From Anseranas semipalmata (Eukaryota; Chordata; Aves; Anseriformes; Anseranatidae), in NCBI GenBank assembly GCA_013399115.1, contig VXAA01007212.1, positions 127,462-191,461 of the forward strand: 64,000 nt of DNA, in the 5' to 3' direction. Of the stretch, positions 53,156-64,000 are shown one piece after another (within the stretch, counting starts at the first letter, position 1; every line of letters begins with the position of its first letter). Position numbers and translations under genes: made by a program. The notes beneath the pieces were generated by a model. The model saw only the letters and a program-made list of their open reading frames with translations. It had not been told where the DNA came from and did not search any database.

Positions 53156-53400
53156 GCGAGCCAGAAACTCCTTGAGTTTTAATCCTGGCTCTGACACTGA
53201 TTCTCTCTGTGGCTTTGGGCAAGGAATCATTGTTCTATAGTAAAATGCTTGTATTGGCAAGATGATGAACTACTGTAGATGATCTAATAAAATTTTTCCA
53301 TCTTTAATTTCTATGATTCTGTAATACTAACAACCTAAGTTTCAGCCTCTCATCTGAAAAGAGGAGATAAGTATTTACCCAGTTTGCTGGCATGCTAAAA
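53156..53400 (+). repeat. MIR-type SINE, split by a CR1 fragment
   Basis: The left part (about 53156-53234) carries 'tttaatcctggctctgacac' and 'ctctgtggctttgggcaagg', matching the MIR core 'aatcccggctctgccac...gtgaccttgggcaag'. The right part (about 53334-53400) carries 'tttcagcctctcatctgaaa' and 'gaggagataagtatttaccc', matching the next MIR segment 'cctcagtttcctcatctgtaaaat..ggataa'. The roughly 100 bp between do not belong to MIR and end in a CR1 3' terminus. MIR is an ancient tRNA-derived SINE known from amniotes; copies in birds are few and diverged. Confidence 0.6.
53262..53323 (+). repeat. CR1 3' end nested in MIR
   Basis: 'gtagatgatctaataaaatt', 'ttccatctttaatttctatg' and 'attctgtaa' match the 3' end of CR1 copies that carry 'tttaatttctatgattct' at the terminus. 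The 5' boundary is uncertain and may lie near 53236. Only the last 60-90 bp of the element are present. Confidence 0.65.
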
Positions 53401-53758
53401 AGTTTTTAAGTTACAGGACATAGGACTTCACAGAACTGAAGCTATAATGCATAATTAGTATCTTGCTTAATATCTTGTTAATCAACACCTTACAGGGGCT
53501 GCATAGCACAAGGACAGATTTATTAGCCTCTTCTCCCCTCTACTAATCATTATCCTAGCTTGAGTTTGTTGGAAAATCTGCCTTCATTGATTTGGGAACC
53601 CTTCTGTTATGTTTAGGCCTTGCTTCTCCAGAATGTTTCAGAAGAGTAAAGCAACCTTCAAACCAGCCAACAGTGGATTTTTTTTCTTCTGGAAAAGGTA
53701 AGGGAAGACGTTAAACGCAACAGGGCAAAGTTCCTAGAGTGATACTTATGCCAATGCA

Positions 53759-53779
53759 TACAATGACACAGTCATTGTA
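53759..53779. repeat. Perfect 9-bp hairpin
   Basis: 'tacaatgac', loop 'aca', then 'gtcattgta'. Flanking 'gca' and 'aatgc' allow a broken extension of the stem. Confidence 0.85.
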
Positions 53780-55910
53780 CGAATGCCTGCATTCCCCAGC
53801 TGTTATAACCAGCTCAGTTACACCCACCAGTTGCTGACTGAAGATAGACTCTTATGGGTGACTCTAACTTGACCTAGGGAATGGACTGAAGAATAACAGC
53901 TCCAAGTTTAGGATAACCCCAAAAACGTCCAAGCCACTTTGGGATCTCTGTTTTTTTCCCAGATATGCATGCCATTAGCTAGAATGGAGAATCAAGCTGT
54001 TTTTGCTGACATTTAAGTGGCTTCTCAAGGTTGCAACTTGACAGAGAATCAATTCTAAAGAGTTGATTACACACAAATGCTGAGTATTTTTTCTTTGCTT
54101 TGTCTTCTTTTATAATTTGTTGTTTCTGGAACTACCCAACTGGAATTTCTCTTTTCCATTTAAATGTTCTTTAAGGATTAACTGTAGACTACTTGTTTGT
54201 TCCACAGAAGTTTTTTGAAAGTTTATGGAAAGAGCTGTACCATTTCCCTCTTCCAACCCCTTCTCTGATTCCCTTCCAATTTATTTTCCTCACTGTAAAT
54301 GCCTAGAGCATCTCTGTGCAAGTGCATCTCTTAGACTACCTGTGATTACATCCTCAGTTCCTTGCCATTCTGGAAACAATGTTCCCCTGGACATCACATG
54401 CTTCGCTCTCTCTTGTTGCTTTCATAATGTCATCTCTTATTCAGAGATGCTTCATTCTTCAGCTCATGACCCTCTGCTCTTCAGCACTTTCCTAAAAGTT
54501 CAGGGCTTTAGGACTCCCCATCTCAATCCCCATCACCAAAGAAATGAACTTAGTTTAATAATATTTTTAAGCAGATTCTCTTGCTATATCGAAGTGCCCT
54601 CTCTTTTCTGGGCCTTTCTTAAGATCTCCATGGTAAGGAATGTGCTTACTTTCAGATTTTACAATACATGCATGAGAGTAATAACAATGTGCATCTGAAA
54701 AATATTATTAAAATTTCTGAGTCTAAAAAGACAGAAGACATGGTAAAATGAATGATACTGCACATATAACCATCTTCATGTTAGCTTAGCTGCTTCATTT
54801 GCTGTGCAAAGAACACCAGCCATAGTAAATGTTGTAATCTACCGCTATGGACCTCATTCTCCCCTTTCAATGTTTGTACAAAAACAGTCAAAGGTGGGAC
54901 TGCTAAAGATAATTCATAATGAAACTTGCTTATCAGTTATACAACACTCAAAGTATCACATGAAGGTAGAGAGCAGAGAAGAGTAACCTGAGTATGTTTC
55001 AGTGAAGGACCATTACAAGCAGCTCTACCTAAGCACTTTCTCATTTTCCAGCCACAGTGAAAATTAGCTTTCCCACAGCTGGCCATGCACACAGGCAACT
55101 ACTATGGAACCAGTTGCTAACAAGTTATGTCAATGTTTGGCAGGGATTTCTTACTCATTGTTTTACAAGTTTATATTGCTGTTCCCACAACTACTTTTCC
55201 TAACCTGCTTTCTTTGAGAAAGGATGTCACCTTGGTCCTTGGCTCCATTGCTACACATCACACCAAGGTACATAAAGTGGAAAGAAGAGAGAGCAATACA
55301 GAGAACATGGCATTAGCCACTACACAGCTTGGTATCATTGCAGGAGCATATGGTGATCTACAAGACGAAATGCTGTAAGACAGCAGTCCATCAAACTGAC
55401 AAGGGAAAACAGGGAGATAAATGTGATTCGTGGCTTTCTCCAAGTTACAGTGTGTTTTGAGGTTCTTAACTGTATGCCAATAGCCATAAAATTGCCCTTT
55501 GAAATCACGTGACTGTCCCAACATGAAAATAGTAACAATGATGACACATTACTCTTACAAACTGAAATTCTGCCAAATTAATTTTTACTCACCCCCCCAA
55601 AAAAGATTTCTTTGCCATACTATTTTAATAGATTATATATGACCTGTGTCAATAGACAATTGTTGCCTTAAATGTCTATACCAACATCACATTATCATGA
55701 AAAATACATATAATTATTGTTATTTACAGCAAATATTGGTGGAGTCGTTAGTTTAAGCAATCAGGCCAACTACAGAGGAATGGTTGGTTAACCAATTATC
55801 ACATTTTCTTAGAAATGAATGCATAAACCTCAAGACATACCACAGTTAAAAGCTATTTTTGTCACTGGAAAACAACTGAAAGACATCTAGAAACCTCTGG
55901 AAAAGGATAC

Positions 55911-55940
55911 CCCTCCCCCCCCAGAAAAAAAAAAAAAAAA
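55911..55940 (+). repeat. C-run followed by A-run
   Basis: C-rich tract (C after 'ccct', 55911-55922) then 'ag' and 16 A (55925-55940). Confidence 0.85.
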
Positions 55941-56929
55941 CTTCATGCAAGTCACAAGAAAGTTATTATCCAAGCTAGGTTACTGACAGGAGATGTTATT
56001 AAAGATCCCATTGAAATTATTAATGCATTTAACAATCACTTTGCAAACTATAATATTATATCCTGGGAGAATACTGAATCATGCTAGTTACTTGGATGAA
56101 GATCAAATAAGCTCAGGATGAAAAGATCAAAGTCTGAGAAAGTTTAGAGTACTACATGATTAATAAAAATTAAATGCCAGACTATTTGCATTTAAATCCA
56201 CAAAAGAGTGTTGACTGGACCCTACCACATAGTTTAGAATTACACAATAACTAAGTACACCTCTGCACCCACAAAACCTTAACATCAATACAACACAAGG
56301 ATGAGTCTAGTGCTATACTAATACGACTGATGTCGAATATCGCATTCAGGTGATGCATAACTGAAACCTCTCTTCAGTTCACAAAATAGAACTTTATGTA
56401 ACACTTAGGTAATACATAACTGTTACAGCACTTCGCACACAAAAATTTATTGATCTCTTTGTTTACTTCCCAAGTAATTTCATGATGAATAATCTAAGTT
56501 TCCTATCTGATCACATGGTATCAAAATATTGTATGCATACAGATTTTGTATGGTATCTCACAGTGTATGATAAGACTTGCAGCCTGCTATTCTATAATAA
56601 CCCAAATTGAATTGTAAAAGATCTATTTATGTTTTAGATATCATACAGACAAGTAATAAGAATTTTTGCTATGAAATAAAAAATTAATAAGTGTAAAAGA
56701 GAAAAATGCTTGGAACAATTCTGTCAACAGTGGTTTGGGGACAGTGAAATCTGCTGAGGAAAAGAATACTGAACTAAAATGCAGTTTTTCTCAAGCCTTT
56801 TAGTTCACGTCTCATGTCCATTAAAAACTCTGTGCCTAATGACAGCATGGCTCTGAAATGAGTAATCATGAGGCTGCTTCATGTTCCATCTGCCATTCAT
56901 AGCACCTGGTTGCAAAGGGTGGTCTCTTG

Positions 56930-56995
56930 ACTACCTCTAGTCTTGAGAGACTAAATAGTCTCTCAAGGTCTCTTCCAACCTGATTTTTAGAACAT
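56930..56995 (+). repeat. CR1 3' end scrap with perfect hairpin
   Basis: 'tctctcaaggtctcttccaa' and 'cctgatttttag' match the last 40 bases before the CR1 terminal repeats. Immediately upstream lies a perfect inverted repeat: 'cttgagagact' (56942-56952), loop 'aaat', 'agtctctcaag' (56957-56967). The left arm is not part of the CR1 sequence I know. Confidence 0.6.
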
Positions 56996-58609
56996 CCATG
57001 TCCAGGAGTCATGAGCCTCCTTTTCACACGTTCTGACAATTTAACATGGTTAAGACTACTTTAATCCTCAATTTTAGATTTTAAACAGATTCTTTATATT
57101 TGACCACTTATGACAGCAGTAACTAACAGCAATTTTAGGCCTGGTTGTTTCAAATGGAGTAGTAAGTCAGTCATACTTCTGACAGATGATGTGATCACAT
57201 CATTCGAGACAGCAGTGAAGGGTAGTGTGTGGAGGTTGAGTATATGTGGTGCGAATACATCCAACAGGAGTTAGATGGTCTCTAATCTGAGAACTCATTT
57301 CTGAGACTAATATTTGGGATGCAGTTCATGAACAGACTAGGACCAAGTTTCTCAGTGTCTGTTGCAATCTCTACACTAAGAAGAGAAAGGCTAGCTTTCA
57401 GCATCTTTTCCTTAGTTGTTCCAGAAGCTAGGGGAGCATCCTGTTATGAGCAAGTTTTCTTTATAACTACCGTTTTCAATGTTACACGTGATTTTTCTAG
57501 ATTGGAATAAATAAATAAAGTAGAGGCTAACAGGCTGCATGTACGAAGGTGAGAGAACAGGAAGGAAGAGTTGACAGGTATGCTATGTGGAAAAACAAAT
57601 ATGTAAGACAGCTTCTAGCCTTGTAGAAAGAGAAGTAAAGACATATGTACAAATTTCTCCACACTAGCATTACTCTTTGTACTTCCTCACCTGTGCTGCT
57701 TGTGCTAACTCAGCTGAGCTACTGCAGATACGTTAGCACATTCTGTTACCTCTTTGTGACTGCAGAAAGACATTTTCCTAACACCATGCTCTTCTCTTAT
57801 TCCTTTACTTTCCCTTTAGGCCTGACATCATACTTCCTGGAATCCTAACAAATTGCATCCACCACTCTGGAAACTTCCTCCTTTGTTCAAATGAACTTTC
57901 ATTACTACTGATGGTTTTATTACCTGTTCATATATCTCTTAAATCCACCCCCAGTTCTAATCCAGATTAGGCAGGTGGTATTTATATTCTCCACTACACA
58001 GCATCCAAAAAGCAGTTCAACTCCCTTTATCAAATTAATTAGTAGATGTCTGTCAAATACTTGTTGTCACAGAACAAACAAAAAAATCCACCACCACGAC
58101 TGGAACCCTTTCCAGTGGAATTTTCATGGAATGGCTGGACCCTGGAGATTTGTTTCAGCTCTCACTCCTCAAGTGGCCCCTCAGGTAAAAGGAAGCACTT
58201 TGCCATGAGTGTGAGAATTTTGTATTGCTGTTGTCTGTCAGAAACCTATTTAGAAATTGAATTATTTCTGTCTGGAAGACAAAAGAAAACTGGGAAACTT
58301 AATTATTTAATTCTGTCTATCAAAAATTTGCAAACAACAGCAATATAAGTTTTAATATTGACTATGTGTATCATACCATCAGTGGGAACAGAGTGCTGTC
58401 ACAAAGAACCTGTCGCAAAAGAGCCTATCGGAAGGAAGAAGCATTATTCAGCAGTTAGTGAAACATACAGTTAAATGTACTGTTGAAGAGAGATGCTACT
58501 TAACCACATACTAATTGTCTCTGCCGAAATGAGTGCTGAGTTAATACTGCAAAGCCCCTAAAACTCACATTAAAAAAAAGGTAAAATTTCAATGCTACAG
58601 GTATTCCTC
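56996..58609. other. Unique sequence, no gene seen
   Basis: Contains an 18-bp perfect palindrome at 57186-57203. Frames of 77 and 100 codons overlap at 57975-58348 without recognisable domains. Confidence 0.5.
57186..57203. repeat. 18-bp perfect palindrome
   Basis: 'atgatgtgatcacatcat' equals its reverse complement and holds a central TGATCA. It is not in a microsatellite. Confidence 0.88.
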
Positions 58610-58870
58610 TCCTTCATTTTCTACTCATTATCCATTCTTAAATTATAATGAATAATCAGAGATAATTATCACATTTCTATAATGACTGAGAACCTGCACA
58701 TGCTAAGACAGTGGCATAATTTGATATTTATGAAATGTTTCTTTATTTATGAAGCATCTGTCTAGAAATTTAATTCCCCCCACTGCAGCTTTTCATTACA
58801 ATTCTAACACAGATGAATAATGAACAAGATTCCTATCTGGGCTATTAAAGTTTGAAAAACGAATACCCTT
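58610..58870. promoter_or_regulatory. Candidate conserved element, TAAT/ATTA-rich
   Basis: Many homeodomain-type cores occur in a short span without simple repetition: ATTATAAT near 58642, AATAATCA, the perfect palindrome GATAATTATC at 58661-58670 (which also contains GATA), CATAATTTG, TTTAATTCC, TTCATTAC and ATGAATAATGAA. The texture resembles vertebrate developmental enhancers, but conservation cannot be judged from one sequence. Confidence 0.25.
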
Positions 58871-59205
58871 TGATGAATCCAAACCAATGCCTCACCCAGC
58901 TACTGTATGAAGTTCTCAGTATTTTCGTTTATTTTTCTGTTTCCTATTTCAGTCAGAGAGGTTAAAATAGGAAAGCCAAAACTGGAAAAGAAACAAAATG
59001 AAAGAGGGACAGGGGAATGGGTGTGTGAAACGTAAGGGAGGTTAAATAGCAAAGGTTCAGATTACAGTGCATAAAGAGGCCAGAGAAATATTAAAAAAAT
59101 ATGAAGATTATAATATTGGACAGAGAATTAAAAAAACCTAGAGCAGCAGCATAAGAATAGATAGACGACAGCTGTGGGTGGGTGAAGAGAGAGAAAGAAT
59201 AGGAA
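58871..59205. other. Purine-rich unique stretch
   Basis: From about 58960 to 59205 the plus strand is strongly A/G-rich with many short 'agagaaa'-like words. No repeat family recognised. Confidence 0.5.
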
Positions 59206-59277
59206 GGGCCTGATCTTTTTCCCACTGAAGTCAATGGCAAAACTCTCATTGACTTCTGTGGGAATTGGAGAGGCCCA
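59206..59277. mobile_element. Palindromic MITE-like element
   Basis: A 72-bp inverted repeat. The left arm runs 'gggcctgatc' to 'cccactgaagtcaatg' and the right arm 'cattgacttctgtggg' to 'aggccca'. The inner arms match at 15 of 16 positions around the centre 'gcaaaactct'; the outer 'gggcct/aggccc' also pair. The 'cattgacttcaatggg'-type palindrome is a pattern I associate with short dispersed repeats of reptiles and birds. It has no coding capacity. Family name not assigned. Confidence 0.6.
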
Positions 59278-59880
59278 CAGTGAATGAAAATTCATCACCA
59301 TGAGGGAGGGAGAGGGAGGAGAACTGGAATTAATAGAAGAATGAACAGGGGTAGGGAAAATAAAAATTGAGAACAGTAATTGAGGCCTGAGGTGACACAG
59401 TCAGAACAGCATGCATAGCCAAGACCATTAGGGAGCCAAAGGCCCTCAGCACATCACAGGAATGAGGGCCTGGCTGAGACCGAAACTCTAGAGCTCTTAC
59501 TTTGACAAAAGCCCTCCCGACTTTGGCAACCAAAGGTCCCAGAGCTGGGATCTTCACATCATTATTGATTTTGGAAAGGTTGTTTTTTTAACTAAATGTC
59601 AGGTCCTGTCACCTTTGCTTCACAATAATTCAATGCAGAAACCACCGGGACAGTTTGTCAGGTAAGCTGCTATTGACTGAAGTGAGTGGAGTGAGCAGTA
59701 GCACCAGGAGGCTTCGAGGCATTACATGTAGTACTGGAACGGATGCCTACAGTTGAGGCTGCTCTGCACTTCTGAACTGATGACCCTGCTTTCAGTCACC
59801 AAAAATGTTACTAAATTTCACCTACTCAGACACTTTTACTGTGCATTTTGTAATACCTGGTGTTTTTCTTAAAGCCCTAC
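59278..59880. other. Unique sequence, no gene seen
   Basis: A 75-codon minus frame (59330-59557) is the only open frame of note and has no recognisable domain. Confidence 0.5.
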
Positions 59881-59980
59881 CTTTTCTTTTCTTTCTTTCT
59901 TTTTTTTTTTTTTCTGTNTTTTTTTTCTGTGTGTGTGTGTGTGTGTGTGTGTTTGTTTGTTTTTGGAAAAAAAAAAAAAG
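59881..59980 (+). repeat. T-rich, GT and A-run compound tract with one N
   Basis: CTTT units and T-runs, an unresolved base at 59918, then 12 GT units (59929-59952), TTTG units and 13 A (59967-59979). The two frames through it (119 codons plus, 74 codons minus) are spurious. Confidence 0.95.
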
Positions 59981-62709
59981 TTTGACCCAAGCATATCCCA
60001 AAGTCCTCAGAAATCCAGAGACAGATAAAAGGAAACTAGGTGTCATTCTTGGGGTGTGTTTCTATTTTTTAGACTATGACTTTCCTAATCTTTGCCTTAG
60101 GATACCATTAACCTACTACCCCCAAGCCTCATCATTTCTTCATGAGTTAGCACAAACTTGTTAAACTCACCAGCAAAGTATGTGTATCCATTCCCCCCTA
60201 GTGGAAGATAAAAGTCTTCGGCTACTACAAATTACTTCGTTCAAGTGCTAAACAGCTGTTACATATTTCAAAAACCCAGCCCCACTGATGACCCATGTGA
60301 GGATCCACAGAATTTCACAGGATTGAAAGTTCAGTGGTTTTTTATTCTAATTGTTGTTCCTGTATTGTTACTGAGATGCAAATTGCTTTACGCAGTTCTG
60401 TTGTGCCTCGCTTGTGCATATGTATATGGATACAATCCAAGTCCGCAATGACACAGTTCCTCCAAGTGAAGCCAGACCTTATTTAGTTCATGGTGCTCAA
60501 AGCTCTCTCGTGAATGAGAACAGCTACCAGAGTCTTACCATAAAGCATAAAATTGAGACTGGGACATGCAGGAGGCAAAAGGACATCCTCAAGGCTAGAG
60601 CAGTTAAAGCCTCCCTAACCGGCTTCTGTCTCAGCTGCTGCTGCAGCTCTTAGGTACTGCTGGGAAAGTCGTGTAATCTGAAATTTTCTGAAGTGGACAA
60701 GATGGTTGGTTTTTGTTTGTTGCCCAGTGTGAAACCACACAGCAAGTATCCTGAGCTCTTACTGCTCTAACTGAGATCACTGGGACCCAAAATGTCCCAA
60801 GATGAGCTCTAATCTTCACTTAGGCTGTTCTTATAATGCCAACTAATCTATGTCAGACTGACCGCCTATGTTCTTTGACTATTTTAGCTACAGTCTCTGT
60901 CATAGTTCTTTGCATAAAATATGATAGTAATAGTCTCCACTGAACAGGATTGTCACTAAAATAAAATCATTAATATTTTTAAAGTGCTGTGGACAGGTTG
61001 AAAGGAGTAAAATAATTACAGTAGTTCTTCACATAGATTTAAGCCAGAGCCTACTTCTAATTCTGAGATTCTGTAACACCCATTTCAATTTCCACTCAAT
61101 CCACACCTAGTCTCCACAAGAGTCTCAATTACCTCAACTTGTAACAGGTATCTAAAATTCTGTTTCTGTGTATTCACAGAGAGGTATGTCACTGTTAATA
61201 GGGTTTAATTCCATATACATCCATTCCTAAGCCTTATTTGAATGTAGAAACTCCCATCTATGTGTATTAAAAGGCTTACTCCCACTGACTTCTTCTAAAA
61301 CCTAACTGGTCAAGAAGGTGGTGCCTCCTGTTAGCTAATAGTCTAGTCAGTGCAGCATTTCTCAGAGATGTAGGAGGTACAGACACAACTTCCCCTTTTT
61401 TCTGAGGTGGGTCATACTCTGAACATCCACAACAGAGGTTTTCAGGTCATGCTAGGAATGGAGGATAAAAGCACTGTTTTCTTTTGAAAATATGCCACAA
61501 CAAGGAACAATGATGAGTACAACCTTTCTGAACAAGTAGGCTTCAGGCTGGATTAGAAAGTTCTGAATGTCATTGTAGGTTTTTCATATTTCTACAGGAT
61601 TGCTTATTAGGGAATAAAGCAAAATAGATACTGCCTATCTTAGGCAGCAGCTGCTCACTCATTTCCTCCCTCATTCTCAACTGCATGTTCCTTAACTGCA
61701 CATAAATTAAGAAATTATGTTTCACCTTGTCCTCTTTCTTGCCTGATGAGGTGAAACTTGAATGCATTTTTGCACAGTACAATGGCTGTTGAGTACAAAT
61801 TTGATTCCTCCATCAGAGATGGAAATTAACTAAACCCGGATTTCTGACGTGTCAAATGAATGCTTAAGTAGTAAACTATTGAATCACTAACACCACCAAA
61901 ACAGTACCCTCTACTCCTTTGCTGCCTCTTCTAGTCAAAGTTGGAAAGAATAATGTTTCCAGCTCTCTACTGAAAGTAATAACTTAGGATACCTCACCAT
62001 GGGTGACAGATAGGGCTTTTGTCTAAAGTGCAAAGATGTGCTTTCCTGTACCCTTGAATAAGATTCTTAAAGTTTCCAAGAGTTTTGTCTTCAAAAATCC
62101 TCTATGGGCAGTCCCTGGGACATCAACCTACTGAACTTGGTAGTTAATCTGCATAGCCCTCTCAAATATCTTCACTCTCCCTTTACATCACATGCAGAGT
62201 CTGATCACATAACTCCAGGTTTCTGGAATCCAGTGTAAGGTCACATAGTCATTTTGAACTTATCCACTGTTACTAATGCAAAAGCCCAGTAGAAATATAT
62301 CTCTCCACTGCAAAAGTTTTATATTCAGGACAGGGTTTAGATGGCACATAATAAATAATGCATTGGATCCTACACTGAAAAATGAGACTGTGAAGAACTA
62401 CTGAATAAAGACCAATTTTCAGAGAGCACCATTTGTCACAGCCATTAATGAGGCAGGAGTTCTGTAGGAAAAGTAGGATTTGGCTGTGTAATTAAAAGTG
62501 CTATGTAATTGAAACGTGTCATACCATGTGTAGGTACAGGGAGCAAATTTATGTTGAAACAGCTAATTCACTGTTTGTAGTTCCTATTTTCTTAATATCC
62601 TCTAGTATTTTTTCTATTGTTAGTTTAGATAAAGAAAGTAAATTGTTGAATATTTATATAAGGTTAAAATGCAGATATAGAACAACTCTATATGTCTACT
62701 GACTAAGAA
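59981..62709. other. Unique sequence, no gene seen
   Basis: No repeat family, exon or RNA gene supported. Frames remain at or below 79 codons apart from the tail of the low-complexity frame. Confidence 0.5.
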
Positions 62710-62889
62710 ACAGACTGCCCAGGGAAGTGGTTGAGTCACCATCCCTGGAGGTATTCAAAAGACGTTTAGATGTAGAGCTTAGTGATATGGTTTAGTGGAG
62801 GACTTGGTAGTGTCAGGTCATAGGTTGGACTAGGTGATCTTGGAGGTCTCTTCCAACCTAAATGATTTTGTGATTCTGTGATTCTGTGA
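62710..62889 (+). mobile_element. CR1 LINE 3' end, sense, well preserved
   Basis: A 5'-truncated CR1 of about 180 bp. Landmarks: 'cagactgcccagggaagtgg', 'ttgagtcaccatccctggag', 'gtattcaaaagacgtttaga', 'ggttggactaggtgatcttg', 'gaggtctcttccaacctaaa', then three terminal 8-bp units (ATTTTGTG, ATTCTGTG, ATTCTGTG) ending at 62888. The intact terminal repeats suggest a fairly young insertion. Confidence 0.95.
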
Positions 62890-64000
62890 ACATAGTCTAC
62901 TGCCTGCAAGTCTTTAGAAGTTGGCTTCTCTTTTATTTTTTTTTCTTCCAATGATTCAAAAATATGTAAAGATGACCCATTTATTACAATTATATATCTG
63001 TCATAGTGCATTGTATTACACTGATAATCTCACCCATCTTACAGAGCTCTTGTGAGGTCTAATGAATTTATTGGCCTGATCTTGCTTTCCTTCTGCACTT
63101 TCAAGACTGTTTTTTAAACAAGTGGAACTTTTGTATGGTGTGAGGAACATACATTCCTGTCTAACACATGAAACAGGTTTTGAAAACTTCCCATAAAACT
63201 ATTTTGAGAAATAAACTGCAGCACTGAATATATTGTGAGTTTAGCTACAACCTCAGTACAATACTCTTATTGCCATTGCTTATACATTTTACCCTAATCC
63301 TATCACTCCCCAGGCTGTCATTTTCAAATCAAGTGTCAATGATTCCCAATAGTCTTTATTAACTCTTCTTTTTGTTGAAAGACCAAAGATTAAAGCTGAG
63401 CCCATGGCGTATTATCAGATGGGAAATATTAATTTACTAAAGCATCTGAACATTTGGAGTAAATTTGAAAACAGAACCATCTGTTATATAAACTAATCCA
63501 ATAGACTCCACACTTTGTATAGCCAGCCGCTGTCAAGCAACAGATTATGAAACCAAGTAATAAATCTTAATTCAAAAAATATTTCTCCATTTGAAAGGTT
63601 TGAGAATTTATTTTTCCTTTCTTGTTTTAATGTAAACTTGATGCAAGTTGGCAGAACTCTCTGACCTGTAGGGGGTCTAGTATTCACTCAGATCCCTATG
63701 GGAGGCTGTGGATGAAGTCTCAGTGAGGTCAATTGCAAGGCAAGTCTTGTGATACATGCCTCTTCTGTGCATCAGTCACTTACTCTCATGCACACCACAT
63801 GTAAATTGCTGGGGCATGTTTTGAGATGGGTACCCCAAGGTGCTGAAATTCAAAACAAGGATTGCACCCACCTCTTCTGAAACTGGTCAAAATAATGCAA
63901 AAAACTTTCCTGCAGCCAAGTTTTAAATTAATAGTTCAGGTCACTGCTCATCCTGGGTTGCAATCCCTGCTAAAGACAAACAAACACCCTTTCCAATAGT
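62890..64000. other. Unique sequence, no gene seen
   Basis: AT-rich to the window edge. A short T-run lies at 62933-62943. No supported feature. Confidence 0.5.

Larger units (their letters stand above)
53401..56929. other. Unique sequence, no gene seen
   Basis: Holds a 9-bp-stem hairpin at 53759-53779 and a C-run followed by an A-run at 55911-55940. The 157-codon frame at 54225-54698 (plus) begins inside a C/T-rich stretch; its Ser/Leu/Phe/His-rich translation is what such composition gives by chance and matches no family I know. Confidence 0.5.

Noticed and set aside
54225..54698. 157-codon open frame on the plus strand
   Set aside because: It sits in C/T-rich sequence whose translation is expected to be Ser/Leu/Phe/His-rich; no family, splice context or promoter was recognised.

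Overview
The window looks like non-coding nuclear DNA from a bird, either intergenic or from one very large intron. Three things point that way. CR1 LINE fragments are scattered in both orientations, several with the CR1 3' end (8-bp ATTCTGTG-type repeats). One block matches the long LTR I know from avian ERVL-type endogenous retroviruses. There are no L1 or Alu-like elements. Composition is AT-rich apart from a few islands. A crocodilian or turtle is not strictly excluded, because CR1 is abundant there too, but the CR1 subfamily near 12.8-13.3 kb and the LTR favour a bird. I cannot name the species.

No protein-coding gene, exon, rRNA or tRNA could be supported. The longest open frame is 160 codons and lies inside the LTR on the strand opposite its promoter. 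The next, 157 codons at 54225-54698, resembles no family I know. All other open frames are short, overlap on both strands and look like chance frames.

Layout: a CR1 fragment running off the left edge (1-270); AT-rich unique sequence with an old CR1 scrap (about 3.9-4.0 kb); two diverged copies of one sequence 0.9 kb apart (10.3-11.4 kb); the best-preserved CR1 (12795-13302, minus) and a very old CR1 (14366-14495, plus); a truncated ERVL-type LTR (20417 to about 20905) followed by two short tandem duplications (20961-21040); a long unique stretch with a CR1 3' end (27201-27270), a GC-raised but unrecognised stretch (27.6-28.7 kb) and a TAAT-rich possible regulatory element (33360-33560); a CR1 with a CAAA microsatellite grown inside it (46624-47125); long GAA (48.4 kb) and GAAA (50.3 kb) microsatellites; a MIR-type SINE split by a CR1 3' end (53156-53400); a second TAAT-rich candidate element (58.6-58.9 kb); a palindromic MITE-like element (59206-59277); a low-complexity tract with one unresolved base (59881-59980); and a CR1 3' end (62710-62889).

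I found no operon, CRISPR array, mobile gene cassette or other new gene system. The observations most worth checking are the diverged repeat pair, the two candidate conserved elements, the nested MIR/CR1 and the palindromic element. Repeat family names come from remembered consensus features, not from a database search.
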